From Cyanophora paradoxa (taxonomy: Eukaryota > Glaucocystophyceae > Cyanophorales > Cyanophoraceae), in NCBI GenBank assembly GCA_004431415.1, contig QPMI01000643.1:1-64000 (forward strand): a stretch of 64,000 nucleotides of DNA. Reading direction: 5' to 3'. The stretch's first letter is position 1. The number at the start of each line of letters is the position of its first letter. The translations under genes and the position numbers were made by a program. Below the pieces are notes generated by a model. It was given only the letters and a program-made list of their open reading frames with translations, was not told the origin of the DNA and ran no database searches. Positions 53,540-63,300 of the stretch are shown piece by piece.

Positions 53540-53770
53540 TCAGTTGCTGCTCTCAGTGGTCAAATAATGTTTAATTGGCCTCCCTATAGGCCTCACAACA
53601 TCTTTTTGTGCCCTTCGGCGATAATATGATGCCAAGGCTTGCTGTTTCTTAAACTCTCTATATTCTGGGTCTTCCCTGTATCGTTTTTGGTTTGCTACAG
53701 CGCTCTTAATATAACTCTCACTAACAGGACTATCAACGGTGAACTCAACCAGACTGATGGTATCATCCAT
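53540..53770 (-). CDS. Small basic DPEYRE protein
   Basis: 76 residues. RYREDPEYREFKKQQ is followed by ASYYRRRAQK and ends PIGRPIKHYLTT. It aligns by motif with the second repeat and GRP tail of the element A protein at 12,075-12,475 and with 48,415-48,606. Probable nucleic-acid binding (inference from charge and GRP core). It is read on the same strand as the structural block just downstream of the coiled-coil gene. Confidence 0.5.
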   Translation of the reverse strand: MDDTISLVEFTVDSPVSESYIKSAVANQKRYREDPEYREFKKQQALASYYRRRAQKDVVRPIGRPIKHYLTTESSN

Positions 53771-53798
53771 TTATAATAGAAAAAACGTTTATTTTTTC

Positions 53799-54533
53799 TC
53801 AAAGCCAAACCCGTCGTTTATACACTGTGGGGGCTACACCTTTGTCCACCTCAGCCTTTGTAGCACCTGGCTCAATAGTCCCCTTTTGGGTCTTTGTTTT
53901 CATTTCATCAACAGCTTGCTCATCAATTTGGTTCTCTTTCTTGGCAATAAACTGTTTATCTGGAATCCCAGTGATCCCCATTTTGAACACCTCCTTTCTT
54001 AGCATCTCCTTGAGTTTGGATCTCTCTCTCTTCTCAGTTACATATTGCTCTAAGGCACTTGATTTGGCTTCCAGATCTTTAAGCTTGGCAGTCATTTCGT
54101 CCCATTGAGCCTTGGGAACTCGATGAATATTCTGGGTGGGAGCAGTCTTGTATGTGACTTCACCCGCCATAGACTGGATAACCTTGTCTGATTCTTTACT
54201 GAGACCCTCACCTTTGCGAGTGAGTGATAGATCTTGGAGCCCAAGACCTTTGTCATCAGCAGCACCTATAATTCGCCTGGCACCCTCACCCACAGCCTTC
54301 ATTTTAGAAGCTTCAGGGGAGATGTTGAGCTGATCACTGGTGGACGTCTGTGGGGCTTTGTCATCAAAAGATTCCTCATAGGCGGCATTAAGGGGATCCT
54401 CTTGCTGTTGTGAGGGCTTTATCTCATTCATTCCATTGAATTTAAGCGGGTCTGTGTTAATGGAGCCATTGTTACCACCGCCTGAATAACCAACAGCCCC
54501 AGCAGGGATGCCTATTTTGCGTTTGGGGGGCAT
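53799..54533 (-). CDS. Coiled-coil virion-associated protein
   Basis: 244 residues, intact. The N-terminus is basic and Gly-rich (MPPKRKIGIPAGAVGYSGGG) and a disordered acidic middle follows. A coiled coil (MTAKLKDLEAKSSALEQYV) leads to the helical KEMLRKEVFKMGI, and the basic end reads VYKRRVWL. The element A homologue follows its ATPase in the same way. The conserved place behind the packaging ATPase suggests a virion or assembly role; the exact function is unknown. Confidence 0.6.
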   Translation of the reverse strand: MPPKRKIGIPAGAVGYSGGGNNGSINTDPLKFNGMNEIKPSQQQEDPLNAAYEESFDDKAPQTSTSDQLNISPEASKMKAVGEGARRIIGAADDKGLGLQDLSLTRKGEGLSKESDKVIQSMAGEVTYKTAPTQNIHRVPKAQWDEMTAKLKDLEAKSSALEQYVTEKRERSKLKEMLRKEVFKMGITGIPDKQFIAKKENQIDEQAVDEMKTKTQKGTIEPGATKAEVDKGVAPTVYKRRVWL

Positions 54534-54561
54534 TGTGTCTTTATTAAAGTGAGAGATATTT

Positions 54562-55344
54562 TTATAGACCGCGTTTATATCGCATTAACTTATTACTATG
54601 AACTTGGCTTTTGACTTCTTTTCGCCCTTCTTCTTTCTCTGGTGGTTTAAGCTCATCTTCTTTCTTCTTTGGCTTCCTGTGGAACCGTGGAAATGGGAAA
54701 TCTTTGACCAAATCCGCTTTATCTACGAAATATTTCACAGAATAATCGGCAGATGACCAAATTAGAAACTGATAGGAATGTACATATTCTTCAAACATTT
54801 TATAGAAAACATCTTTGTCCCGCATTATATTGTATTCTTCCTCAATGGCTTCAAGCTCCTTTCTATTGGCAGCGCTTAGGAACATAGCATAATCTGAGTT
54901 GACGCGAATGGTCGATGAGACTTTCCTCAGCTTTTGTGTGATACAGATAATAGATATTTTCGAATGTCTACCACGACTGTAAAGACTTCCGATTATTTTA
55001 TCTCGGGTTAAATCTACTATTTCGTTGTCAATAAGGTCGTCCAAAACAACACATAATTGGTTTACAGGTTCCCCCTTTTCTATTTTCTCTTGCCTTTCAT
55101 CCAGCAATTTAGCAATGTAAGGGGCGTCCCATTTCCCCAATTGTAATGTGGCCACCTTATCCCAGAAATGATTAAAGCTTGTTCCACTCACCACCAAAAC
55201 GACATCAATCTTTTTGGCATCATGAAGCTGCTTGAGCCAATACTTTACAGCCTCTGATTTACCAGTAGCAGATTTGCCAATTGCCAAAACGCGGAAAGGG
55301 GGATTTATCATCTCACCAGCATTAAATTCGTCCAAGTCGCCCAT
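54562..55344 (-). CDS. FtsK/HerA-type DNA packaging ATPase
   Basis: 260 residues, intact. Walker A is GKSATGKSE (about 18-26), Walker B LCVVLDDLID, and SIICITQKLRK provides the sensor. The C-terminus is Lys/Glu-rich. About half of the residues match the element A protein by eye across the ATPase core. It powers genome packaging into the capsid. CTTTATAGAAGGAAGC precedes the ATG on the reverse strand. The order MCP-ATPase-coiled coil is kept in both elements. Confidence 0.9.
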   Translation of the reverse strand: MGDLDEFNAGEMINPPFRVLAIGKSATGKSEAVKYWLKQLHDAKKIDVVLVVSGTSFNHFWDKVATLQLGKWDAPYIAKLLDERQEKIEKGEPVNQLCVVLDDLIDNEIVDLTRDKIIGSLYSRGRHSKISIICITQKLRKVSSTIRVNSDYAMFLSAANRKELEAIEEEYNIMRDKDVFYKMFEEYVHSYQFLIWSSADYSVKYFVDKADLVKDFPFPRFHRKPKKKEDELKPPEKEEGRKEVKSQVHSNKLMRYKRGL

Positions 55345-55397
55345 GCTTCCTTCTATAAAGAACCAGATAAAAATAATACGATGTGACTGAATATGGT

Positions 55398-56767
55398 TTA
55401 TAGATTGATTCGCCTTAAGCCGTCCTTGTCCACAATGATGAAACTATGCATGAGAGCGCGAACATTGACATCAATTGCCTTGTCAGTGGGCATGTAGAGA
55501 GTGAGGAATGAAGATGAAGAATTGGTCAGGTCAACATAGCCAGACTGGGCAACATTGCGAATAGCCTTCTCACCATCAAGACAGAATGGCAGCCCTGAAA
55601 GAACATAGCGATCAGCAACCTTATCCATATTAGAGCATTTGAAGACATCAGCAATCAGCTCAGCACCTTTGAGCAGTGGAATGGGCTCAGTGGCATAGAG
55701 ACGTTGACCATTAATTTCCACAGTGAAAGTAATATCTTTGGAGTTGGAGTAGGTCTTGAGAACACTGTGGGAACCATTAGCTTTGTCAACAGTAGCGTTA
55801 TCACGAACTGAAACAAGCAGAGCATAAACGAGACCTGAGATTTGGGAGAGGTTAACTCGATTGGGTTGGGCAAGACCCTTGGCTTTCATATCACTGACAT
55901 CCACAAATCCAATATCCAGAGCAGGGATAGCCATGCCAGTTGTCTTTACCTTCTCAATAACAGTAGCGAAAAGCTCATCAGACACATTAACAGCATACAT
56001 ATAAAGGCGAGGAGAAGTAATTTTAATTTCAACGTTTGGCGCACCAAGATTGAAAGTGGTGATGTTTTGGCCAACATGTGCCAGCACAGATTCAGCAGGT
56101 GCGACGCCAAGCCCATCATCCTTGTCCCCATCAATGGCTGTGTCCCCAGCCTTAGGAAGAGTACGACCACCATAAGAAGTCTCAACATAACCCTTCCCTA
56201 CATCCTTGAACCAAACAGTTACTACCATTTCACCAGACAGAGCACCAAGAGGTAGGTAGTGGTTTAGCCAAGGCACAGGAATTTCAACAAAGAATGAGCC
56301 ACCAAGTCGGTTGGTTCCATGGGCGGGATGCCGTGAAGCATGCCCATTGATCGCTTCTTTTTGGCAAGCTGATCCTCACTATAATAGACAAGAGGGAAAT
56401 GAGCAAGGAAATCAGAAGGGATATGGTAGGTGTATGACCCATAGGTAATTTCAAGTCGCTGAACCAAAGCACCAACTGGGCGAGTGTACCCATTCCGAAC
56501 AAGATCAGCATCACCAAAAGTGATAGCTGGAAGGTCGAAGGCAAGTTCGAGTTTGCCACAGAAATTGTAGCGAGGGAGTTTGAATGAAATGCGATTTCCA
56601 ACACTATTTTCAAAAGTATTGCTCGGGTTCACAACAACAAGAACGGGCTTCGACTTGGATTCAAGACCAAGCATTAGGGAGTTATCCAGAAAGAAGGCCT
56701 TGGCCTCCTCTGGGGTTGTTAGGGCTTCTTTCAACGAAAGGCGCTGGAGGGTCGACGTAATATCCAT
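55398..56767 (-). CDS. MCP: Major capsid protein, one frameshift
   Basis: Two reverse frames (56,767-56,264 and 56,276-55,398) cover one protein of about 456 residues that aligns with the intact element A MCP. NRISFKLPRYNF lies near the N-terminus. The second frame has VNLSQISGLVYALLVSVR and ends ALMHSFIIVDKDGLRRINL. One indel near 56,315 shifts the frame just where element A reads VGTNYHGNTNGG. Since nearly all other element B genes are intact, a sequencing error is as likely as a true mutation. A double jelly-roll fold is inferred. GTATAATAAAAGAGAAAATC precedes the start. Confidence 0.75.
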
Positions 56768-56821
56768 GATTTTCTCTTTTATTATACTGTAACATAAAAA
56801 AATTACGAATGAACCTTGTGT

Positions 56822-57853
56822 TTACCCAAAACTCGCAATGATTGGATATGTTGGATGACTTTGTGACATCCGCATCTTAAAGTATTCATAGACAGGGTCG
56901 CCTGCTGGCTCCTCCCCATATCGAATTTCAAATGTGAGGTGGACAGGTTGACCCTCAAAATCGATTGGTTCGTTTATAGCATTTACTATATCCACAGAGA
57001 ATGTAGACAAACCCATTTTTTTGTTATAGTACTTGTAAAGTGGGTGAGATTCTGTTGAATTGTAAACCACATGCTCACCATAGTCCTTGTCAGGAACCAC
57101 GATTTTGTGGAAGTAACCAGTCAGGAGACCATCCCCACACTGAACTAGATCACCCAACTCTTTTACTCTGACAAATAAAACACTGTCCCTGGTCTTTTCA
57201 GGCTCAAATGAAGATATAATACCATTCACCCGTTCACCAGTAAAGATGCCATCAGTAAGAGCATTATAAACCTGTGATTGGATTGGGGAATTTCCATATC
57301 TTCCGGGATCAAGACCAAGCAATCGGGCAGCGCTCAGCAACTTTTGGATCGTTTTCTGGTTTGGATTTCCAGCGTTAGAGAAGGCTAAATAGAAAGGTTT
57401 CTCTGAGTGGAATATAATTCGTTTTAGTGACTCATCCCATTTACAGCGAATAGATGGTTCCGGCTCTCTATCATCGAATTTCGCATTAATTACATTTACC
57501 AATTGCTGGTGGCTTTGAATGGGTTTTTTGCGACTTATGATTAATTGCTTCCAAGGTTCAAAGCCGGCCGCTGGTCGAGTAGTTGGAATGCCATCAATGC
57601 CAGCACCATCGAATTCTTCACTCCAAAAAATGCTGAATGAATTATCAATTGTAATATCCCCTGGTTGCGTTTCACCACTCACCATAGGGATACTATTATA
57701 AAATTCGGCCGAGACCAGCCTGACAGCCCTCACATTCTCATATATGTTTGGAAGTCGAGCTACAAAGCTTGAAGTAGGACCGTCACCAGAGATTGTATTA
57801 AAAGAACTCACCTCAATGTAATCCACGGGCATTCTCCTTTTATCTATATTCAT
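56822..57853 (-). CDS. Minor capsid / penton-like protein B
   Basis: 343 residues, intact. VDYIEVSSFNTISGD begins a beta-rich N-terminus, with ARLPNIYENVRAVRLVSAEF as the best match to the element A protein (TLPRRYDNVKSVRLVQATVP). A middle region NAKFDDREPEPSIRCKWDES parallels the Cys/Arg-containing strand in element A (IYIKCRYNHT). It ends near VHLTFEIRYGEEP. Predicted capsid shell component upstream of the MCP on the same strand; the fold is not verified. Confidence 0.65.
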   Translation of the reverse strand: MNIDKRRMPVDYIEVSSFNTISGDGPTSSFVARLPNIYENVRAVRLVSAEFYNSIPMVSGETQPGDITIDNSFSIFWSEEFDGAGIDGIPTTRPAAGFEPWKQLIISRKKPIQSHQQLVNVINAKFDDREPEPSIRCKWDESLKRIIFHSEKPFYLAFSNAGNPNQKTIQKLLSAARLLGLDPGRYGNSPIQSQVYNALTDGIFTGERVNGIISSFEPEKTRDSVLFVRVKELGDLVQCGDGLLTGYFHKIVVPDKDYGEHVVYNSTESHPLYKYYNKKMGLSTFSVDIVNAINEPIDFEGQPVHLTFEIRYGEEPAGDPVYEYFKMRMSQSHPTYPIIASFG

Positions 57854-57861
57854 ATATTAAA
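57854..57861. promoter_or_regulatory. 8-bp bidirectional promoter core ATATTAAA
   Basis: The reverse ATG (57,853) and forward ATG (57,862) are only 8 bp apart. The equivalent element A gap is 16 bp with TATAATAGTA. Each gene's core promoter must overlap the other gene or be shared. Confidence 0.5.
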
Positions 57862-58797
57862 ATGAACCGGCTTGTCAATGTTGATAGCAGGGATCGCAGC
57901 CAAGGTGAAACCGAAAACTCTTACAGGGTTGCCCTCACAACACCAGTAGAGAGACCTCGAGAGTGTAGGATCATTTACGCAGAAATTCCAAACAGCATTT
58001 ACAATAGTGTGGGAACAGATCATTTAATAGTGGAATTCACCTATCAGGATAGTTCTGTCACTGAAACAGTAACTTACAACATCTCTCCTCTGCCAACCGG
58101 TTATATCAATCAGGGTCATTTTGGGGTCACCCAACCATACAACTATGGATTGAACTATGTGTTCTATGAGGAAACTATAGCAGGAAAAACAGTTGCTTTC
58201 GAATTCAAATTATTCTACAATCCAACCACTTATAAAGTGGAGTTCTACAGTAACAGATTTTTCCGTATAAAAGCAAGCAATAAGCGCATTGGTAAGCTAT
58301 TGGGTTTAAGCTCAACTGAGTTCCAGTCTTCATTTATGGATGACAATTCGCCCTCTCAATCTCCATATCGCCCTGAGAATTTTCTAAAGTATGATGGCAA
58401 ACCTATCACACTCAATCACCCCTTGTGGGGAACTACCTTTTCGGGATCCAGACTTTCATCCACACCTCTTAGATATGTTTATTACAGCAATAAGATGGCA
58501 GATATGAATGCTGAGCAGTACCTTTATTTACATGTCAAAGAACTTGCTCCCTTTGCCAGCAGACATAATATAGTCCCAAAATCACAGCCACAAAACCAAG
58601 GCGCCATACTGAGACTCCAATTAAGCAAGGATATAGGAGGCTATGTTTACTATAATGGTGAACATGGGGAGTTTATTCGAATTAATGACCGACATCTGGT
58701 GGTGAGAGAACTAACAGTTGAGTTCAAAGACTACTTTGGTGACATCATTGACATGAATGGAATTGACAATTCTTTTCAGCTCGAGTTTATCGAATAA
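57862..58797 (+). CDS. Minor capsid / penton-like protein A
   Basis: 311 residues, intact. It opens MNRLVNVDSRDRSQGETENS and has RIIYAEIPNSIYN, the VDSRDR/IPNS pattern of small structural proteins in polinton-like viruses and NCLDV. It contains ADMNAEQYLYLHVKEL and ends FQLEFIE, matching the broken element A copy. It overlaps the convergent patatin gene by 11 bp, as in element A (4 bp). Confidence 0.65.
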   Translation: MNRLVNVDSRDRSQGETENSYRVALTTPVERPRECRIIYAEIPNSIYNSVGTDHLIVEFTYQDSSVTETVTYNISPLPTGYINQGHFGVTQPYNYGLNYVFYEETIAGKTVAFEFKLFYNPTTYKVEFYSNRFFRIKASNKRIGKLLGLSSTEFQSSFMDDNSPSQSPYRPENFLKYDGKPITLNHPLWGTTFSGSRLSSTPLRYVYYSNKMADMNAEQYLYLHVKELAPFASRHNIVPKSQPQNQGAILRLQLSKDIGGYVYYNGEHGEFIRINDRHLVVRELTVEFKDYFGDIIDMNGIDNSFQLEFIE

Positions 58798-60343
58798 ACG
58801 CACCTGTAAAATCGACTCTCATTGTGGGAGCATTGACATAAACAAGGGGATAAATGCGAACATACTTGATTCTCAAAGAGAACCCTATGTAGAAAGCATC
58901 CTTGATGGTGAGAGGGTAACCATTTAATAAAGCTACATCGCCGGAATTATTAGCATTGTTTATATTCTCACAAACAAATGTTTTGTTCTGCCCTTCGGCT
59001 CGAATAAAAGACCAGTTGACCCCATTAGTTGATGTAGCCACATTGAAAGTCTTTATAAAAGCATTGGTGTCCCCTGACCCATAGGCAACCACTGAAGAGA
59101 GTTCAAAAGTGTATGGGAACGCAACTTGAAGGTACTCAGTGGGGGTCTCCCATATCTGCTCTGGAGCAAATGCCCCAGCTTCCCAGCCAAATGATGAAGG
59201 TCGAGCCATGTGGGGCTCTTTACCTGTCACAGAGGAGGAGGCAGTAAAGGCATCATCAGCAAGTTTGTACCAATTAGCATCCAAAGGTGGTGACAGGGTG
59301 AGAGTGGAAGAGATGTAAGCTTTTGATGGGTTCTTTAATTCATAGTTTGCTACCAGCAAATCGCAAAGCTTATTAATCATGGTGTTGTTTGCTGCTATGT
59401 ATGTCTCAGTGAACGAAAGCATGTCGGGGATTTTAGAGGTATCATCAAGGGACTTGACTATGTGATTTGGAAGAGGAACAGATAGCCTATAGTACCTCCC
59501 ATAATCCTGATCGTAGTTGTAAGGTAGCAACTCCTCCATTTTGTCAAGAGCTGACAGCTCACTTGCTGCCATGAGCATGTTGATCAATGGGCTTCCATCT
59601 GTTGAGGCAATCCATGAGAGAATGCCCCAACTGTTCACAGTCTCATAACCATAGCCGAAATAATCAGACTCTAAATATGGGTCTACCTCACCACAAGAGA
59701 TGCTTATAACTATAATGTCATCATCATCACTGTAAATCTTCCTCGCATGGCTATAGCCACACACACTTGGGTTATTGTTTCCTGAAATAGCACCATCAAT
59801 AAGGCAAGCAGTTACCCCTCGATTAAAATCAACTATACTCACAGGAGAAAAGTAGGTGGGAGCAGCAGAGGTAGCCCTTGCTGCTATTTTACAGGGCAGA
59901 AAGTTATAGTTGTTATCATTTGTGATAAATATAGGTTTCATGTACTGAGTATCAAACGAAGTAATCACAATGTCCTTTAAGGAATCTTGAATGAGAGATT
60001 CGCCAGTAACAGAATAGATTGCGCTTTCCAAAGGAGCCACATCATACTTGGTGTTAAAAAGGGCATTTTCGATTATATTTCGAGGATTTGCGAAAATCAA
60101 GGGCAGCTGAGTGAGGTATATATTATGTAAATCATTGGCTGTGAGTTTGGGTTCGCCTGCCCTATCTGGATGCCTAATGTTCAACCCAATGGCAATGATC
60201 CCACCCGTGGAAGTTCCACTAACAAGATCCACAAGATCTATTATACGCCTGCCGGTTCGATTTTCGATTTCTTTGAGCAGTCTGGTAATGATAATGCCCC
60301 TTGCTCCGCCTCCTGACAAACTGAGGACTACTTTGAGAGGCAT
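58787..60343 (-). CDS. Patatin-like phospholipase fused to a discoidin (F5/8 type C)-like domain
   Basis: 518 residues, intact. Oxyanion hole GGGARG (11-16), nucleophile Ser45 in GTSTGG and catalytic Asp183 in LIDGA make a complete Ser-Asp dyad. About 20-300 is the patatin fold. From about 380, GWEAG...WETPTEYLQVAFP, VVAYGSGDTNAFIKTFNVAT, STNGVNWSF, KYVRIYPLVY and MRVDFTG follow the F5/8 type C (discoidin) pattern, a domain that binds glycans or phospholipid head groups. The enzyme would hydrolyse membrane lipid acyl chains, perhaps to breach host membranes during entry or exit (inference). No signal peptide is seen. The start is preceded by TTATAAGTATTAG. Confidence 0.85.
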   Translation of the reverse strand: MPLKVVLSLSGGGARGIIITRLLKEIENRTGRRIIDLVDLVSGTSTGGIIAIGLNIRHPDRAGEPKLTANDLHNIYLTQLPLIFANPRNIIENALFNTKYDVAPLESAIYSVTGESLIQDSLKDIVITSFDTQYMKPIFITNDNNYNFLPCKIAARATSAAPTYFSPVSIVDFNRGVTACLIDGAISGNNNPSVCGYSHARKIYSDDDDIIVISISCGEVDPYLESDYFGYGYETVNSWGILSWIASTDGSPLINMLMAASELSALDKMEELLPYNYDQDYGRYYRLSVPLPNHIVKSLDDTSKIPDMLSFTETYIAANNTMINKLCDLLVANYELKNPSKAYISSTLTLSPPLDANWYKLADDAFTASSSVTGKEPHMARPSSFGWEAGAFAPEQIWETPTEYLQVAFPYTFELSSVVAYGSGDTNAFIKTFNVATSTNGVNWSFIRAEGQNKTFVCENINNANNSGDVALLNGYPLTIKDAFYIGFSLRIKYVRIYPLVYVNAPTMRVDFTGAFIR

Positions 60344-60370
60344 CTAATACTTATAAGGAATTTTATAAAT

Positions 60371-60380
60371 CCATATAGTA
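60371..60380 (+). promoter_or_regulatory. TATA-type box CCATATAGTA before the fibre gene
   Basis: It ends 6 bp before ATG 60,387. Similar TATA(A/G)TA boxes within about 25 bp of the start codon occur at 7,371, 9,715, 16,810, 18,201 and 56,781 (reverse). Confidence 0.4.
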
Positions 60381-60386
60381 AAAGCC

Positions 60387-63300
60387 ATGAGCTTTAACTA
60401 CCCCCCTAATCTGGAAACAATTCAAGATGATAATTCTAGCAGCACAAAGCATGTGAACTTTGATAATATAAAAGTTAAAGGTTCAATATCAATCGACCAC
60501 AGCTCTGACAGTTCTTCAAAGACTCAATCAAGGGAGCATGCTCTTTCCTTAAATCAGACCGATCCAGACAAGGAGGATGTCAGTATAGCTTTTAGTTTGG
60601 GCAATGTGAAAGCCAACCAAGTAGCAGAGATCAAGGCAACCAGAAGGAGACCGAGAAAACTCAAACCAAGTGGAACCCATCCAGACATACCATCAAGGTG
60701 TGATAGTGGCCGTTTGATTTTCAATGTACAAGATGAGCAGGGCAAACAGAACACGGGTTTAAGAATTTATAATGAGGGCAGCACCACAAAAACAGAGGTT
60801 CCCCAAGTATTACAAGTGGGCCATTTCCAGAACACGAATCAAGTCTGTTCAACTAATGATGTATACCCCAAGGATATTACATATGACTTTGCGAGGAATG
60901 AACCGTTTGGGTTTTTTACTCCAAATGATGTCCACCAGAAAAAGCCATCAATTACCATCAACAGCAGCCCCACTCAACCAGTAGCAATCCATTTACACCC
61001 TGATCTTGTCGAAATGGATAGGCACCTTTTACCTTTGGTCACAAACACCAAAGACCTTGGAATCAGGACGAGGCAGTGGCGAAATATCCATGGAAGCAAT
61101 GTGTATGCCAATGGTGAAAAGCTTGTCAGTGAGAAAACTATAAGGGAAATCTTTGAGCATTACGGTCCTGTTCCTGTCCCCTTTCCGCTTCCGTGGGATC
61201 CACCTGACCTGACACCAAAGAAGCAACCTGGGAGGGAATACACAGCAGAGGAAAATGTAGCCTTTGGGCAGCACATAGTTAGCTGGGAAAAAGTCAGAAA
61301 CAAACCAGTATTTACAGATTACAAACAACCAGCTGAGGAGCTTTTATCACCAGATGTAAATGTTATACCTCTTGAAGATAGGCGATTTGAAGAGGATAAT
61401 GTCTTACCAGATGGTTTCGACCCAAATCTTGTAACTTATGATCGCTACGAGCCTTTTGATGAGCAGCTTTTACCTGATGGTTTCGCACCTGATCTATTCG
61501 ATTTCATAGTGGATTGGGAGGACATTCGAAATAAACCACAAACATATCCACCTGATCCCCATGGCCATGATTGGGACGAAATCGAGAATAAACCTGATAG
61601 ATTTCCGCCTGTGGATCATAGGCATGATTGGGGAGAAATCGATGGAATACCAGAAGAATTTCCACCAGCAGACCATAGACACACTTGGGACGAAATTGAT
61701 GTACCAGAATTGTTCCCACCAGAAGACCACAGACACGATTGGGATGAAATCGACCAGCAACCTACTTTCGCATCAGCAGGCAATATGTTGACAGACTTTC
61801 CACTTGGTGTAAGTCTCTATCAAAATATTGAGATTGAAGAAAGATTACAATTAAATGACTACTATGTGAATCGTAGGGGATTAGATGCTGGAACCACAAT
61901 GGAAGGCGAATTGTATATCAGACCCCCAACAAGAGTTAATTTAGTGGCAGCTGGTGGAGGTGTTGAAATAAAAGACACCAAACCAGGTATCTATTTAACA
62001 AATTACTACCCTGACGACATCCCAATGACAGCAACATTACCACCTATACCATCTCTTCCAGCCGATCCAATTAATTATGTAGACAAAGATGCGACCCTTC
62101 AAATTAACGTAACTGATGTTAGCGCTTTTGATGGATCAAGACCAAAGTTAATATTTAGCCGAGAACGACTCTTACCTGATGATTTAGTTGGAGATCGAGA
62201 CGATTACAAGCAATGTGAGATAGGGTGGAAAAAAACGAACTATAATGATGTTGATAAGCAAGGTGTTTTAGAAATAAATCAGAGAGCAGCAGCAAAAAAC
62301 ATTCACAACGAAAATATATCACGAGTGGTCACAGAGGATTATTTAGAAAATAAGAATTACATAGATGGAACCGAATTAACTACTATACTCAATGATTATG
62401 TAACAGAAACTGAATATGCCACAACACTGGCAGCAGCATTAATACCCTATGTGACAGAGACTGAGCTTGATGCTGAACTTGCTAAATATTTACCATTGAC
62501 AGGTGGCACCATTACAGGTGATCTTACAGTCAATAGAGAACTGGAGGTAAAGGATAAGATTGTTATAGGGAACAATGAGATTTCAAGAGCCCCTTTAAAC
62601 TTCTTAAATTTCGATGTTGGGGGTTTGTCTCATTGCCTTCTAAGATTTAATGCGAGTTTGGATGATGCTTGGGAAAATAATGTACTGGTCTATGAGCTTG
62701 TTAATAAAGCAAATGCTAATGTTATTCAAAAACTGATACAGTCAGGAAGTGTAGTATTCAAGAGTTCAGGAGGTCCTAATAACAAACCCTTCTATGATGT
62801 AGCAGACACAAATAGCTTCTCTACTTTCCGTTATTCCTTCTTTTCTACAAATTCAGCAGGCTTTGAAACCATTGATTTTAGTGGAGGGATAACCGTCGCA
62901 TTTGTGATTAAGTTAAGAAGCGCTGAACCGCTTGAACCTATTTTACAGTTTGATGGGTCTTCTACACTTGGTAGTAATGGGCAAATTTGGAGTATTTCGA
63001 AAGGTCAATGGGTGATGGTTTCGTTTTGAACATCAGCAAATTAGACCAATCTACTTTCAGGGTTCCACTCACAATTGACGAAGTAGATTCTTGGACAATC
63101 TATGACATCACAATCACAAGCACATCCGTAAAAGTGGGCGTTAATGCGAAAGAGAGACAGACCTTTTCGATATCAAATGGTTCTCACCTACCCCGAAATG
63201 ATGTTAAGTATGTATATTTGGGAAGTCAATACTCAAAATTCGACCTGTGCGAATTCTATTGTTTCACAAGAGTCTTAACAGCGGAGGAACTATATAGTTT

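Noticed and set aside
55398-56767. Programmed ribosomal frameshifting in the element B MCP
   Set aside because: No slippery heptamer is visible at the shift, and the homologous MCP in element A is one open frame; a simple indel or sequencing error is more likely.
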